A stretch of 64,000 nucleotides of DNA, taken from assembly GCF_001685025.1 (NCBI RefSeq), contig NZ_MAYU01000001.1, positions 813,971-877,970 of the forward strand. The letters run 5' to 3'. The notes under the pieces were generated by a model that was given only the letters and a program-made list of their open reading frames with translations, was not told the origin of the DNA and ran no database searches. Below, in pieces: positions 1 through 9,064 of this stretch (positions are counted from its first letter, which is position 1; each line of letters begins with the position of its first letter). A program made the translations under genes and the position numbers. This stretch comes from Bacillus sp. FJAT-27225. Its GTDB lineage: Bacteria > Bacillota > Bacilli > Bacillales > Cytobacillaceae.

Positions 1-563
1 CTGGCTGGTTTTGGATCCATAACAATGTCAGTTGACTTCAGCGGTGCGTAAACAATAACATCAAGCGTTTCAATTGCAGATGGAGCCTTGTACTCATACT
101 TAAAGCTCTTTTCCGAACCTTTCACAGATAGTGGGTTTGAGTAATACTCAACTACGAAACTATAGGTTCCGTCTTTTTTAATTGGTTTCTGCGGCCGGAA
201 GACGACAACGCCTCTCTCTTTATCCACTTCGAATGGGCGCTGGACTTCGGGTTTTTCAGGGCTGGGAAACTCAGCCACCAGGTAAATTTGAAAGCCTTTT
301 TCATTAACGGGCACTGGAATTTCTACTTTCCCAGTAAAGTCCCCGCCAGTTTTATTTGTAATGGTGCCGTATTGGCCAACTAACAATGATGGTTCCTCTT
401 TTGGCCAGTTTTCAGGATAATCGAACTCAGGCATGACCTGGATTTGCATCTCCTCATAAGGAAATTTCTCTGTCGTGAAATTCCCTTCCGCATTGGCAGC
501 TGTACCATTCGCAGATAATGCAAAGGAAGCCGCAAGCACTACTGACAAGAATTTTTTTATCAT
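1..563 (-). CDS. Secreted protein of unknown function (C-terminus cut off by window edge)
   Basis: The frame stays open from position 563 to the window edge, giving about 187 residues of the N-terminal part. A basic N-terminus, a hydrophobic stretch and an AANA-type cleavage site form a signal peptide of about 25 residues, so the product should be exported. Two ATGs lie side by side (566 and 563). The AAGGAGG site is better spaced for 563. The mature part is rich in Pro, Glu and Lys and looks like a beta-rich extracytoplasmic domain. I do not recognise a family. It lies next to a secreted cytochrome c and a response regulator, neither of which is found at this locus in B. subtilis. Confidence 0.75.
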   Translation of the reverse strand, partial: MIKKFLSVVLAASFALSANGTAANAEGNFTTEKFPYEEMQIQVMPEFDYPENWPKEEPSLLVGQYGTITNKTGGDFTGKVEIPVPVNEKGFQIYLVAEFPSPEKPEVQRPFEVDKERGVVVFRPQKPIKKDGTYSFVVEYYSNPLSVKGSEKSFKYEYKAPSAIETLDVIVYAPLKSTDIVMDPKPA

Positions 564-1030
564 CATAATCCTCCTTGGATAGTGGAAAAACAATTAACTA
601 GTCAGTACCACTTTCCACTATAGTCCTCTTTGAAATAAATATAATCGACAGTACTATCCTTTGGATTAATCACTCTTGAACATTTTGTTAAAGGAAGAAA
701 AACGTTGGGGTTTTGACATGAAAAGAACATAAATTGTTCACAATCTCCTTCTTGCATTCCTAGGAAATGAGTTTATGCATGTACAGGAAAATAGCGGAAA
801 AATATTCATCTTTTATCCCTCTTGTGAAGTTTTTAACAATCTATCATGTTAGAAATCTGCCAATCAGTCTATTTCTAAATACTAGTTAACTTTATGTATT
901 ATGGAAAAATAACTAATCCTAATTTCCTATGTTAACTATAATGCCAATCCTTTTTTACCAGTTCATGCAGATATGAACGTTTTGTTAAACTTACCCAACC
1001 GCCAATACTTAGGATTTTTTGGATAAAAAA
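564..1030. other. Intergenic region without a gene
   Basis: This AT-rich stretch holds the promoter side of the secreted-protein gene and the 3' side of the cytochrome gene. The only short ORF, a 25-codon one starting near 775, lacks a good ribosome binding site. I see no RNA gene. Confidence 0.5.
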
Positions 1031-1062
1031 TAACCCTGGCACCGCATTGGCGATCCAGGGTT
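1031..1062 (-). terminator. Intrinsic terminator of the cytochrome c gene
   Basis: The stem AACCCTGG/CCAGGGTT (1032-1039 with 1055-1062) is followed on the minus strand by a T-rich run. Confidence 0.8.
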
Positions 1063-1070
1063 TCTTGTAT

Positions 1071-1739
1071 TTATTCTGTTTTCTCCAAGGACCGGATATA
1101 GGCAACTACATCCGAAATTTGCTGTTCACTTAATTGCCGGACACCTTCCAGCCCTTTTAAAGAAGGAGCCATGCGGGTACCCTCCCGGCCATATGCGATT
1201 CCGATCCACAGCTGTCTGTAGGATGTATACTTCAAGTGTTCAGGATTGGCGAGCACTGGCACTGTACCTATTTTCTTCTTGCCCGCTCCCGCTTCACCGT
1301 GGCATGTCAAACACGAACGATTATATATTTCTTCTCCGGCAACTGGATTTCCCTCAATTTTCTTTGGGACATCATCGAAATCCATTTCTTTCTTTTGCCA
1401 GCTTCTCATAAAATCAACAACGTTCTGGAGTTGTTCCTCGGACATCCTTTCACCATATGCGGGCATGGCTGCGTCAGGACGGCCATACTTAACATAGTTG
1501 TACAGATCCTTATCCGAAGCATAGCTTAGGAAAACATCGCTATTAAGAGCAGTCCCGATTTTTGCTCCTTCACCTTTCCCAGTGTCTCCATGGCAAAGCG
1601 CACATTCAGCCCGATAAATTTTCTCGCCAGCCTGAACGGATTCATAATTTTTCCCTTTAAATCCATTTGTCGATACAAATGCTGAAATCCCAATTATGAC
1701 AACAAGTATATAACTGCTGATTAATAATTTTTTCTTCAT
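1071..1739 (-). CDS. Membrane-anchored diheme c-type cytochrome
   Basis: The 222-residue product has an N-terminal hydrophobic segment (about residues 4-24) that can act as signal anchor. It carries two heme-binding CXXCH motifs: C46-C49-H50 (CALCH) and C143-C146-H147 (CLTCH). Met92 (MPAYG) and Met190 (RMAPSL) are candidate sixth heme ligands in each half, so the protein is two tandem class I cytochrome domains on the outer membrane face. It should carry electrons in respiration; its partner is not visible. A longer frame begins at 1835, but the ATG at 1739 with an AAGGTG site 7 nt upstream begins the signal sequence and is preferred. The next gene upstream is a response regulator that could control it. 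Confidence 0.85.
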   Translation of the reverse strand: MKKKLLISSYILVVIIGISAFVSTNGFKGKNYESVQAGEKIYRAECALCHGDTGKGEGAKIGTALNSDVFLSYASDKDLYNYVKYGRPDAAMPAYGERMSEEQLQNVVDFMRSWQKKEMDFDDVPKKIEGNPVAGEEIYNRSCLTCHGEAGAGKKKIGTVPVLANPEHLKYTSYRQLWIGIAYGREGTRMAPSLKGLEGVRQLSEQQISDVVAYIRSLEKTE

Positions 1740-1883
1740 AATCTGCACCTTTTCCTCGGCTTTAACCTGCCAAAATCCTTTTATTTTTGAATTACAGCTG
1801 GCACTGTCAGGTCTTTCTTCATTGTAACAATTCAATTCATATTCCCATGCTGTATTTTCAACTATTCAGTGAAGGTTTTCGGA

Positions 1884-2555
1884 TTAAATGTGCTGCAGCC
1901 AGCCCTCATTCTTCGCATAATTTGCAGCTGTAAGGCGGTTGTTCATTTGCAGCTTTTCCATAATATTTCTAATATGGTTTTTAACCGTGTTTTCTGAAAT
2001 GAACAGGGCATTGGCGATTTGGCGGTTCGTCATCCCTTTGCTCACATGGCTGAGGATTTCCTTTTCTCTTTTGGTCAAAACATTTTCCTTCTTTTGCATC
2101 CCCGCTTCATGTTCTGTTGTGTTTTGTTCAGTACTGGTATTTGCCTCTATGATTTTTTTTGCAAGAGGGCCGGAAATTATATACTCACCTCTATGGACCA
2201 TGCGAATGAACATAAGCAGCTCGTCAGGGAGAAGATGTTTTGATAAATAACCTTTGGCACCGTTTTTCATGGCCTCCATCAAGCTTTCTTCATTATCGTC
2301 GGTGGCCATCATTAAAACATTGATTTCCGGTTGATCTTGTATGATTGTTTTAAGAGCGTCTATACCTCCTACTGTAGGCATATTTACGTCCATCAGAATG
2401 ACATCGGGCCTCTTTTCATTCGCCAGCTCCACTGCCTCTTTGCCATCACGTGCCTCCCCGATGATTTTCAAAGAGCTGTCTTCACTTATAATACTTTCAA
2501 GGCCTTTCAGAAACATATAATGGTCATCGACAATCAAAACATTAATTTTCTCCAT
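1884..2555 (-). CDS. NarL/FixJ-family response regulator (orphan in this window)
   Basis: The 223-residue protein has an N-terminal receiver domain (about 1-120) with the acidic pair D10-D11 and the phospho-acceptor D56 in LMDVNMP. A LuxR-type helix-turn-helix follows (about 159-223; TKREKEIL, IANALFISENTVKNHI). Phosphorylation should control DNA binding. No histidine kinase gene is adjacent in the window, although one may lie elsewhere. A GGAGG lies about 12 nt before the ATG. The pairing with a cytochrome gene suggests redox or oxygen control, but this is inference. Confidence 0.9.
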   Translation of the reverse strand: MEKINVLIVDDHYMFLKGLESIISEDSSLKIIGEARDGKEAVELANEKRPDVILMDVNMPTVGGIDALKTIIQDQPEINVLMMATDDNEESLMEAMKNGAKGYLSKHLLPDELLMFIRMVHRGEYIISGPLAKKIIEANTSTEQNTTEHEAGMQKKENVLTKREKEILSHVSKGMTNRQIANALFISENTVKNHIRNIMEKLQMNNRLTAANYAKNEGWLQHI

Positions 2556-2911
2556 TAGACTTCAAGCCTCCCAAACTCCCGTAGCGGTAACCGACCGTAC
2601 GGCTTTTTTTATAGTAATATTGAGGATATATCCCACTTAATTACTAGTGATTACCTTTATTTTAGTCCCCTTATATCCTACTGACTAGTTACCTGGGAGG
2701 ATGTTAATAAAACGTTCAAATTTCAAGGAGGCTATCTTCACAATATCTTCATAAGTTTATGCTTATTAGTGTAAATTCCTTTGTTAAATGACTCTGTTGG
2801 CTTCCGCTCCATTTAGGGTTTCACACGCGTAGGCACCGGACCTAGACGTAGGTAGGCCAATAAAAAAAGTTATCCACAGTCGCGAAATTTATAATATCTC
2901 TGTCCCCTAAA
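2556..2911. other. Intergenic region with a decayed dispersed repeat
   Basis: No gene is visible in about 355 bp. Around 2796-2865 there is a GTTGGCTTCCGCTCC-type sequence like the ends of a dispersed Bacillaceae intergenic repeat. A better preserved end of the same kind, in reverse orientation, is at 54711-54738. Confidence 0.4.
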
Positions 2912-2943
2912 AAAACAGCTGCCGGTTATCCGACAGCTGTTTT
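2912..2943 (-). terminator. Intrinsic terminator of the 154-residue membrane protein gene
   Basis: AAAACAGCTG (2912-2921) pairs with CAGCTGTTTT (2934-2943). A T-run follows on the minus strand. Confidence 0.85.
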
Positions 2944-2955
2944 GGCCATTACATA

Positions 2956-3420
2956 TTACTCATGTCGTGCATATTGTGGCATGCCGAAAATCATGGCAAC
3001 ATGGGCAACTACTAGGAAAAGGCCTACATAAAACACATGAACCTTCATTTTCTGTTGCTCTGGCTTGTTTTTCATTACCAGCCCCATGTCAATCAGGGTC
3101 ATTCCCAAAAGCGGTACAATCCCCAGGAGGTAGAATGTCACTGCGGTAAAATCAATCCAGCCGTGCCAGCCGCCGGATAGTGTTAACGGAATCCATGCTG
3201 TCTGCATTAAATAAATGAAAATACCTGTAAAATAGATGCCTGCAAAAATGCTGGTAATCTTGTTCACCTTCCGCATTTTCCCGTTAAAGTTACGTGTAAA
3301 TAAGATGCCCAGCTCTGTAATAGCAATGGTTTCAGCCGCTATTACGACCACCGCCATAAAAATAATCAGGTTCCAAGGCTGATTGTCTGCCAGCAAACCC
3401 ATATAATGCGTCATGTTCAT
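2956..3420 (-). CDS. Four-helix membrane protein, DUF6803-like
   Basis: The 154-residue protein has four hydrophobic segments (about residues 15-38, 55-75, 87-107, 125-147) and several conserved-looking His and Trp residues (GGWHGW, HVAMIFGMPQY). I believe it matches a small membrane family of unknown function often labelled permease (DUF6803), but I am only fairly sure of that name. It is a single-gene unit with its own terminator, between the response regulator and efp. Substrate and function are unknown. Confidence 0.65.
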   Translation of the reverse strand: MNMTHYMGLLADNQPWNLIIFMAVVVIAAETIAITELGILFTRNFNGKMRKVNKITSIFAGIYFTGIFIYLMQTAWIPLTLSGGWHGWIDFTAVTFYLLGIVPLLGMTLIDMGLVMKNKPEQQKMKVHVFYVGLFLVVAHVAMIFGMPQYARHE

Positions 3421-3514
3421 GATAATCTGCTCCTTTTGTTGGGGTGATTATTATGTAAAAAATAAATGTGCAGAATTTAAGCAGAAATCATGTAGAAATT
3501 GTTAACATAGAAAA

Positions 3515-3542
3515 AACCCGGTCTGCATGGCAGATCCGGGTT
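3515..3542 (-). terminator. Intrinsic terminator downstream of efp
   Basis: AACCCGG-TCTGC pairs with GCAGA-TCCGGGTT, and a T-run follows on the minus strand. Confidence 0.85.
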
Positions 3543-3567
3543 CTGTAATAAAATGTTATCAGAAAAA

Positions 3568-4125
3568 TTATGCGCGTGAAACGTAAGAAGCATCCGATGT
3601 ATTGATAATCAGGCGGTCACCCTGGTTAACAAAGAATGGAACGTGTACAACTAGTCCGGTTTCAAGTGTTGCAGGCTTTGAACCTCCTGATGCAGTATCA
3701 CCTTTGATTCCTGGCTCCGTTTCAGTAACTTCAAGCTCGACTGTATTTGGAAGGTCGACACCAAGCGTCTCACCTTGATACATCATTATTGAAACTTCCA
3801 TGTTTTCCTTAAGGAACTTCAGCTCATACTCGATAACACTTGCAGGCAATTCAATTTGCTCATAGGATTCGTTATCCATAAAGATATGCTGGTCACCGCT
3901 TGCATAAAGGTATTGCATCCTGCGGTTATCAATTTGGGCCTTTGCAACTTTTTCACCGGCACGGAATGTCTTTTCATTCACATTACCCGTACGAAGGTTG
4001 CGGAGCTTCGAGCGGACAAACGCAGCTCCCTTTCCTGGTTTAACGTGCTGGAAATCCATAACACGCCAAATGCCGCCGTCTACCTCAATGGTAAGTCCTG
4101 TACGGAAGTCGTTAACTGAAATCAT
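3568..4125 (-). CDS. efp: Elongation factor P
   Basis: The 185-residue protein has the standard EF-P length and three beta-barrel domains. EF-P binds ribosomes stalled at polyproline stretches and speeds peptide bond formation. The modified lysine lies in the domain I loop KPGKGAAF (about residue 32); in B. subtilis this Lys carries 5-aminopentanol. The C-terminus ends in the usual [17 protein letters not shown]-like segment. It follows papP by 21 bp, in the same order as in B. subtilis, so the two are probably co-transcribed, and a terminator comes after it. Confidence 0.97.
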   Translation of the reverse strand: MISVNDFRTGLTIEVDGGIWRVMDFQHVKPGKGAAFVRSKLRNLRTGNVNEKTFRAGEKVAKAQIDNRRMQYLYASGDQHIFMDNESYEQIELPASVIEYELKFLKENMEVSIMMYQGETLGVDLPNTVELEVTETEPGIKGDTASGGSKPATLETGLVVHVPFFVNQGDRLIINTSDASYVSRA

Positions 4126-4146
4126 GTGTGTTCCTCCTATTTCCTT

Positions 4147-5208
4147 TTAAAGAATAATCAGTTCCTTTGTTGAGTGGGTAAGCTTTTCGTTTTTATCCAG
4201 TGTGATTACGGTATCATCTTCAATCCGGACACCGCCAAGCCCAGGGATATAAATGCCTGGCTCAACTGTTACAACCATGCCCGGCTCCAGTACAGTATCA
4301 GATTGAGACGACAATCTTGGGCCTTCATGAATCTCAAGGCCAATGCCATGTCCAGTCGAATGGCCAAAATACTCCCCGTATCCTTTTTCAGTTATGAAAT
4401 TACGGGTAAGTGCATCAGCTTCCTTCCCTGTCATGCCTGGCTTAATTCCTGCAAGCCCGCGCAGCTGGGCTTCAAGGACGATATCATAAATTTCCTTAAG
4501 CTTTTGGTCTGGAGTTCCGACAGAAATAGTCCTGGTTATATCTGATACATACCCATTATAATACGCACCAAAATCCAACGTTACAAAATCCCCGGTTTCA
4601 ATCACTTTCTCACTTGCCACTCCGTGCGGCAATGCAGAACGGTATCCTGAAGCAACAATTGTATCAAAAGACGAAGATGTTGCACCCGCTTTGCGCATAA
4701 AGAATTCTAGCTCATTTGAAACTTCCAATTCTGTCCTGCCCGGGCGAATGTATTCAAGGATATGTGTAAAGGCCGCATCCGCAATAGCCCCAGCTTCCTT
4801 TAATATCTTAATCTCTGCATCGGTCTTTATCAAGCGCAACTTTTCTACTGCACCTTCAACTGGCACGAGCTCGCCCTCAAATTTAGCCTCATACGTTTTA
4901 TATACTCCATATGTAACATGGTCCTGTTCAAAACCGAGCCTTTTGATTCCAAGCTGCCTGGCCTGAAGCGCCACTTCTTCCTGCATTGTCCCATTATGAC
5001 GGATAATCTCGAAACCGACACATTGCTTGGCTGCTTGTTCCGTGTACCTGAAATCAGTAATGAAAAGCGCTTTGTCCGCACTAATTAGAACTGTTCCAGC
5101 TGTTCCGGTAAAATTGGACATATACCTTCGGTTGAAATCGCTTGTAATTAGCATCCCGTCGATGCCGAGCTTCGAGAACTCATTCCTTAACTTTTCTAGT
5201 TTACTCAT
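4147..5208 (-). CDS. papP: Xaa-Pro aminopeptidase (M24B metallopeptidase)
   Basis: The 353-residue cytosolic peptidase removes an N-terminal residue preceding proline. The N-terminal creatinase-like domain (about 1-125) is followed by the pita-bread catalytic domain. The dinuclear metal ligands can be seen: Asp in VTLDFGAYYNGY, Asp in SDITRT, His in GHSTGHGIGLEIHE, Glu in VVTVEPGIY and Glu in GGVRIEDD. It corresponds to B. subtilis YqhT (PapP). It lies 16 bp after aroQ and just before efp, so the three likely form one unit. A proline peptidase beside EF-P is a conserved Bacillus arrangement. Confidence 0.95.
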   Translation of the reverse strand: MSKLEKLRNEFSKLGIDGMLITSDFNRRYMSNFTGTAGTVLISADKALFITDFRYTEQAAKQCVGFEIIRHNGTMQEEVALQARQLGIKRLGFEQDHVTYGVYKTYEAKFEGELVPVEGAVEKLRLIKTDAEIKILKEAGAIADAAFTHILEYIRPGRTELEVSNELEFFMRKAGATSSSFDTIVASGYRSALPHGVASEKVIETGDFVTLDFGAYYNGYVSDITRTISVGTPDQKLKEIYDIVLEAQLRGLAGIKPGMTGKEADALTRNFITEKGYGEYFGHSTGHGIGLEIHEGPRLSSQSDTVLEPGMVVTVEPGIYIPGLGGVRIEDDTVITLDKNEKLTHSTKELIIL

Positions 5209-5224
5209 TCCAATTCCTCTCCTT

Positions 5225-5659
5225 TTAGCTGTTCATTAGGGCGTAAAAAGCCAGTTCATACCCTTTTGTACCAAGGCCGCTTATTTGGCCCTTGCAGGCT
5301 GCGGCTGTAACCGATGTATGCCTGAAGTTTTCACGGGCATGAATATTCGAGATATGAACTTCGATGACCGGTACACTAATCCCTGCAATTGCGTCGCGGA
5401 TGGCATAACTATAATGTGTATAAGCTCCCGGATTGAATATGATTCCCTGGCAGCGTTCTTCATCGGCATCCTGAATCCAGTCAATCAAAACCCCTTCATG
5501 ATTGGATTGCCGGCAATCCACTTCGCAGCCGTTATCCAACCCTAACTTACGGATTGTTTCCTCAACAGATGCGAGTGTTTCCGCTCCGTAAATTCCAGGT
5601 TCCCGTTTACCAAGCATATTCAAGTTCGGTCCATTAAGCAGTAAAATTTTTTTACTCAT
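5225..5659 (-). CDS. aroQ: 3-dehydroquinate dehydratase, type II
   Basis: The 144-residue enzyme performs the third step of the shikimate pathway, 3-dehydroquinate to 3-dehydroshikimate. Typical motifs are visible: NGPNLNMLGKREP with the catalytic Arg, the lid Tyr in GIYG, QSNHEG, NPGAYTHYS and EVHISN with the catalytic His. The open frame reaches 5698, but the ATG at 5659 gives the usual type II length and N-terminus (MSKKILLLNGPN). The enzyme forms dodecamers in this family. It is probably in one operon with papP and efp. aroK, a later step of the pathway, lies at 31297. Confidence 0.95.
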   Translation of the reverse strand: MSKKILLLNGPNLNMLGKREPGIYGAETLASVEETIRKLGLDNGCEVDCRQSNHEGVLIDWIQDADEERCQGIIFNPGAYTHYSYAIRDAIAGISVPVIEVHISNIHARENFRHTSVTAAACKGQISGLGTKGYELAFYALMNS

Positions 5660-5738
5660 CGATATTCCCCAAATCTTTATAATCTCTAATGCCAGCACTA
5701 TTTACCTAAATCATTTTATCATATCGCCTCTCTTTCTC

Positions 5739-6212
5739 CTACCCGGATACCTCCTGTTTAGTTTGAATATTCGAGTATTCCCAGGAGATTGAATAACCAA
5801 TGAATACTCCGTAAAGAAGAAACAGACACGCTGATGTCACAAGGGTATTTTTATCAAGATCGCCAAGGGGTGAAATGCCAGGGAAAATAGGATGCAGCAA
5901 CAGGAAAATCAACAGGAAGATCCCAAGGCCAAACATTGCTCCCGGAATAAGCCCCTTCGCCTTTTTCAAAAACATTGAATACAGAAACGCCACTCCAATT
6001 GAAATGACAGCAATCAATAAGATTGATATAAGTGTCCCGAGCCAGCCCGTCTTCCAATCCCCTAACCCCCAGGGCTCGAGGATGACTCTCGGCGGGATTT
6101 TAGTAAAATTAAAATAGTACCCAATCTGGCCGATGAAGCTCCAGATCAGCCCTCCCCAGAACCCTGTTAATATAACCAGCATAGGAAAGTCTTTCATTTT
6201 ATTGGAATCCAT
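5739..6212 (-). CDS. yqhR: Conserved membrane protein YqhR
   Basis: The 157-residue protein has four predicted membrane helices (about 12-30, 55-78, 86-108, 123-142) and matches the YqhR family by sequence character and position. It lies 79 bp before aroQ and is divergent from yqhQ, as in B. subtilis. No catalytic motif is visible and the function is unknown. Confidence 0.85.
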   Translation of the reverse strand: MDSNKMKDFPMLVILTGFWGGLIWSFIGQIGYYFNFTKIPPRVILEPWGLGDWKTGWLGTLISILLIAVISIGVAFLYSMFLKKAKGLIPGAMFGLGIFLLIFLLLHPIFPGISPLGDLDKNTLVTSACLFLLYGVFIGYSISWEYSNIQTKQEVSG

Positions 6213-6394
6213 TTTTACTTCTCCTTTGTAATTAATCGTTCTTTCTTAGTATGTACATCCCCAGTCTTCTCCTTCCAGCAAAAATGTTAATGGCCAATGT
6301 ATAGAGCTTTTCGTATTTTTCTAGTAGAATAAAGGAAAGTACAGGCAGTATCCACTGTGAGTGCAACTCTATGAGTAGGTTGGTGTGAGATCTA

Positions 6395-7342
6395 ATGACA
6401 ACGAAAGAACCTAAACCAATATATGGCGGCCAGGCAGTTGTTGAAGGCGTCATGTTTGGCGGAAAACATCATTATGTAACAGCAGTCAGGCGCAAAGATG
6501 ATACGATTGAGTATTTCAGGCTTTCCCGGACAAGCCGTCCGTTAGTATCCTTTTTTAAAAAAATTCCATTTATCCGCGGTATCGCTGCGATTATTGAAGC
6601 AAGTGCGAATGGATCCAAGCACCTCAACTTTTCGACAGAGCGATACGATATTGACCCGGAGGAAGATGAAACGATTGCCGAGCAGGAAACCTCGAAGCTC
6701 ACCTTATGGCTAGGCGTTGCGGCCATCGGCGTAATTTCGTTTTTATTTGGCAAATTCCTGTTCACGCTGATACCAGTCTTCCTTGCAGAACTATTCAAGC
6801 CAATCTTCCCGGGAGATACGGCACAGGTATTAATCGAAGGGCTAATCAAACTGATTCTTTTACTTGCATATATATATTTTGTCTCGCTTACTCCTTTAAT
6901 TAAGAGGGTATTTCAATATCACGGAGCGGAACATAAAGTAATCAACTGCTTTGAGAGCGGCAAGGAGCTGACTGTCGAAAATGTCCAGGCAAGTTCACGC
7001 CTTCACTACCGATGCGGCTCCAGCTTCATGCTGTTTACAGTTGTCGTCGGAGTATTCGTCTATTTACTTGTTCCAACCGATCCGCTCTGGGTCCGTGTCC
7101 TGAACAGGCTGGCGCTTATTCCAGTTGTACTCGGCATTTCCTTTGAAGTTCTTCAGTTCACTAACAAACTGCGGGATGTCCCGGTTCTTCGCTTTCTTGG
7201 TTATCCAGGCCTCTGGCTCCAATTGCTGACAACCAAGGAACCTGACAACAGCCAAGTAGAAGTTGCCATACTTTCATTTAATGAACTGCTTAAGCTGGAA
7301 AAAGAAACAGAAGATAAGGCACTTCAGGACGAAATTGTATAA
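6395..7342 (+). CDS. yqhQ: DUF1385 membrane protein YqhQ
   Basis: The 315-residue protein has the YqhQ (DUF1385) N-terminus IYGGQAVVEGVMFGGK and the family motif YHGAEHKVINCFE (about 182-194), with further blocks at RCGSSFM and FLGYPGLWLQLLTTKEP. There are about four membrane helices (105-128, 142-165, 210-232, 236-255). The molecular role is not established. It is transcribed divergently from yqhR and followed 57 bp later by yqhP. Confidence 0.93.
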   Translation: MTTKEPKPIYGGQAVVEGVMFGGKHHYVTAVRRKDDTIEYFRLSRTSRPLVSFFKKIPFIRGIAAIIEASANGSKHLNFSTERYDIDPEEDETIAEQETSKLTLWLGVAAIGVISFLFGKFLFTLIPVFLAELFKPIFPGDTAQVLIEGLIKLILLLAYIYFVSLTPLIKRVFQYHGAEHKVINCFESGKELTVENVQASSRLHYRCGSSFMLFTVVVGVFVYLLVPTDPLWVRVLNRLALIPVVLGISFEVLQFTNKLRDVPVLRFLGYPGLWLQLLTTKEPDNSQVEVAILSFNELLKLEKETEDKALQDEIV

Positions 7343-7408
7343 AATAATAAGTATAGAAGTTTAAAATTGGGGAAACTTGCTTAAGATGCTCTTAGGGAGG
7401 TGGCTATC

Positions 7409-7783
7409 TTGCACAAACGTAAATCAGTATTCTTTATAGGCTTTCTTATCTTTTTCGCGGTCATCGGCTTAATAGGGACGTTACTTAAAGACCCAGCCGC
7501 TTTCATACAAAATATTGTGATCGCAGTCCTGATCGGTTTGGTTATTTTTTATATTTACCGCCGAATCACGAGCGCCAATCCTGCTAAAAAAGAGCAACGG
7601 GCATTCCTCAAAGCTGCCAGACAGTCAAAGAAACGAAAAGGGAACCGCACCACCCATGCTCAAGGAAAAAACGCATTCCATGGGACGCTCGCATCCTTGA
7701 AACGCCCCAAAAAGAAAGCACAGGCACATTTGACAGTAATTGAAGGAAAAAAAGGCAAGAAAAAAGACCGGGCCACCTTTTAG
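7409..7783 (+). CDS. yqhP: Small membrane protein YqhP
   Basis: The 124-residue protein has two hydrophobic segments near the N-terminus (about 8-24 and 32-50) and a strongly basic, Lys/Arg-rich C-terminal half that should face the cytoplasm. The frame could start with GTG at 7400, but that codon overlaps the AGGGAGG ribosome binding site (7394-7400). The TTG at 7409 is ideally spaced and gives MHKRKSVFF. Position and make-up fit YqhP. The function is unknown. Confidence 0.8.
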   Translation: MHKRKSVFFIGFLIFFAVIGLIGTLLKDPAAFIQNIVIAVLIGLVIFYIYRRITSANPAKKEQRAFLKAARQSKKRKGNRTTHAQGKNAFHGTLASLKRPKKKAQAHLTVIEGKKGKKKDRATF

Positions 7784-7801
7784 GGAAGTCCGGTTTTATT
7801 T
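7765..7801. terminator. Probable terminator between yqhP and the patatin gene
   Basis: ACCGG (7767-7771) and CCGGT (7790-7794) form a short stem across the yqhP stop codon, with T-runs on both sides. The stem is weak. Confidence 0.5.
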
Positions 7802-8089
7802 TTTTATAGGTTCTGTTATAACTGAACGTTGATTTCACGTTGTTTGAAAAATAAACGGAAAAATTCCAGCTAAATTGGGAAATAGCCGTATTTCCTGAAA
7901 AATAAGGGATGTTTTTCCGGTTATTATGATTCAGTTCATTAGATTTTGTCTTATTAAGAGCAGTTAATCGGAAAATCTCCGCTTATATCTGCTTCATAAG
8001 CTGCCTCCATATACATTAGCCGGAAATTCTCCGCCTATGAATTCTCATACCCACAAAAAACAAACAATAACAGAGCCTTATAATTGGAT
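7802..8089. other. Intergenic region with repeated CGGAAAAnnTCCGC-type motifs
   Basis: No gene is visible. Related short motifs occur near 7856, 7970 and 8021 (CGGAAAAATTCC, CGGAAAATCTCCGC, CGGAAATTCTCCGC), the last two about 50 bp apart. They look like a decayed dispersed repeat. Confidence 0.35.
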
Positions 8090-8974
8090 TCAGTAGCTCC
8101 ATTTCCTGAAAAAGGCCTCTGCACAATCCCTTCCATGTTTAACTAGCAATTCTTTCTTTTCTTCAGTCAGTTGAAACTCGGTTGCCACTACTCCTGCAGT
8201 AGGTATGAAGATGATGTTCCTTGCATGTTTGCGGGTAATATAGCGGGCATCATGGGCATCCTTCATCGTTTCAAAAAGGGCTTCAAACAATTGAATCGCA
8301 TTTTTTATTTTGTGTTTTGGATGATTTTCAGGGTCATGGCTAAGTTTAATACCAAGTACGGGCCTGACCTTCTTCACGTTCTCCCTGTCAAACAGCCACA
8401 TCGGAAAATTACTCAGAACCCCGCCATCCACTAAAATATTCGTACCGCTTGCATCAACAAGCTTTACAGGTTCAAAGAAATAAGGGATACTGCAGCTCAT
8501 CCTGACTGCTTTTGCAATAGAAAATGAACCAGGGGAAAGGCCATATTTGGGAAGGTCATCCGGCAAAATAACCATCCTCCCGTTGGATAGGTCTGATGCG
8601 ACAATCCTTAATGATTCAGGAGGCAGATCGGCAAACGTCCTTAAACCTTTTTGGGCAAGCTTTTCAGCAATCCAGGCTTCAAGCGCATCACCTTTATAAA
8701 GACCCATCTTCCAGTAGAGTAGCAGCCATTTCGTAACAGGGGTGGGAATAAGTAATTTTCGAGAATCGAGCAGCTTTTCTAAATTCAGTTCATCGAGGAG
8801 GCCGCGCATTTCAACGCTTGAATAACCTGCCGCGATTAGGCTGGCAACAATTGAGCCCGCGCTCGTCCCCGCAACCCGGCAGAACCTGAAACCCCGCCTT
8901 TCAACTGCCTCACATGCACCAATCAGAGCGAAGCCTTTTATTCCACCACCGGAAAAAACACCGTCTATTAGCAT
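8090..8974 (-). CDS. yqhO: Patatin-like phospholipase YqhO
   Basis: The 294-residue protein belongs to the patatin family of serine lipid hydrolases. The oxyanion hole GGGIKG (about 8-13), the nucleophile motif GTSAG and the catalytic Asp in VDGGVLSNFP are all present, so the Ser-Asp dyad is intact. The frame runs up to a GTG at 9001, but the ATG at 8974 has a GGGAG 8 nt upstream and matches the known YqhO start (MxIDGVFSGGG). There is no signal peptide, so it is probably cytosolic and may act on membrane lipids. The substrate is unknown. In B. subtilis yqhO is followed by mntR; here splB is next. Confidence 0.9.
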   Translation of the reverse strand: MLIDGVFSGGGIKGFALIGACEAVERRGFRFCRVAGTSAGSIVASLIAAGYSSVEMRGLLDELNLEKLLDSRKLLIPTPVTKWLLLYWKMGLYKGDALEAWIAEKLAQKGLRTFADLPPESLRIVASDLSNGRMVILPDDLPKYGLSPGSFSIAKAVRMSCSIPYFFEPVKLVDASGTNILVDGGVLSNFPMWLFDRENVKKVRPVLGIKLSHDPENHPKHKIKNAIQLFEALFETMKDAHDARYITRKHARNIIFIPTAGVVATEFQLTEEKKELLVKHGRDCAEAFFRKWSY

Positions 8975-9064
8975 GGAAGCCACTCCCGTCGATGTATTCA
9001 CTCCTACATCTTTAAGCGGCTTCGTTGCAAAATAGTACGGTGGACAAATTGAAAATTTCCTTTT

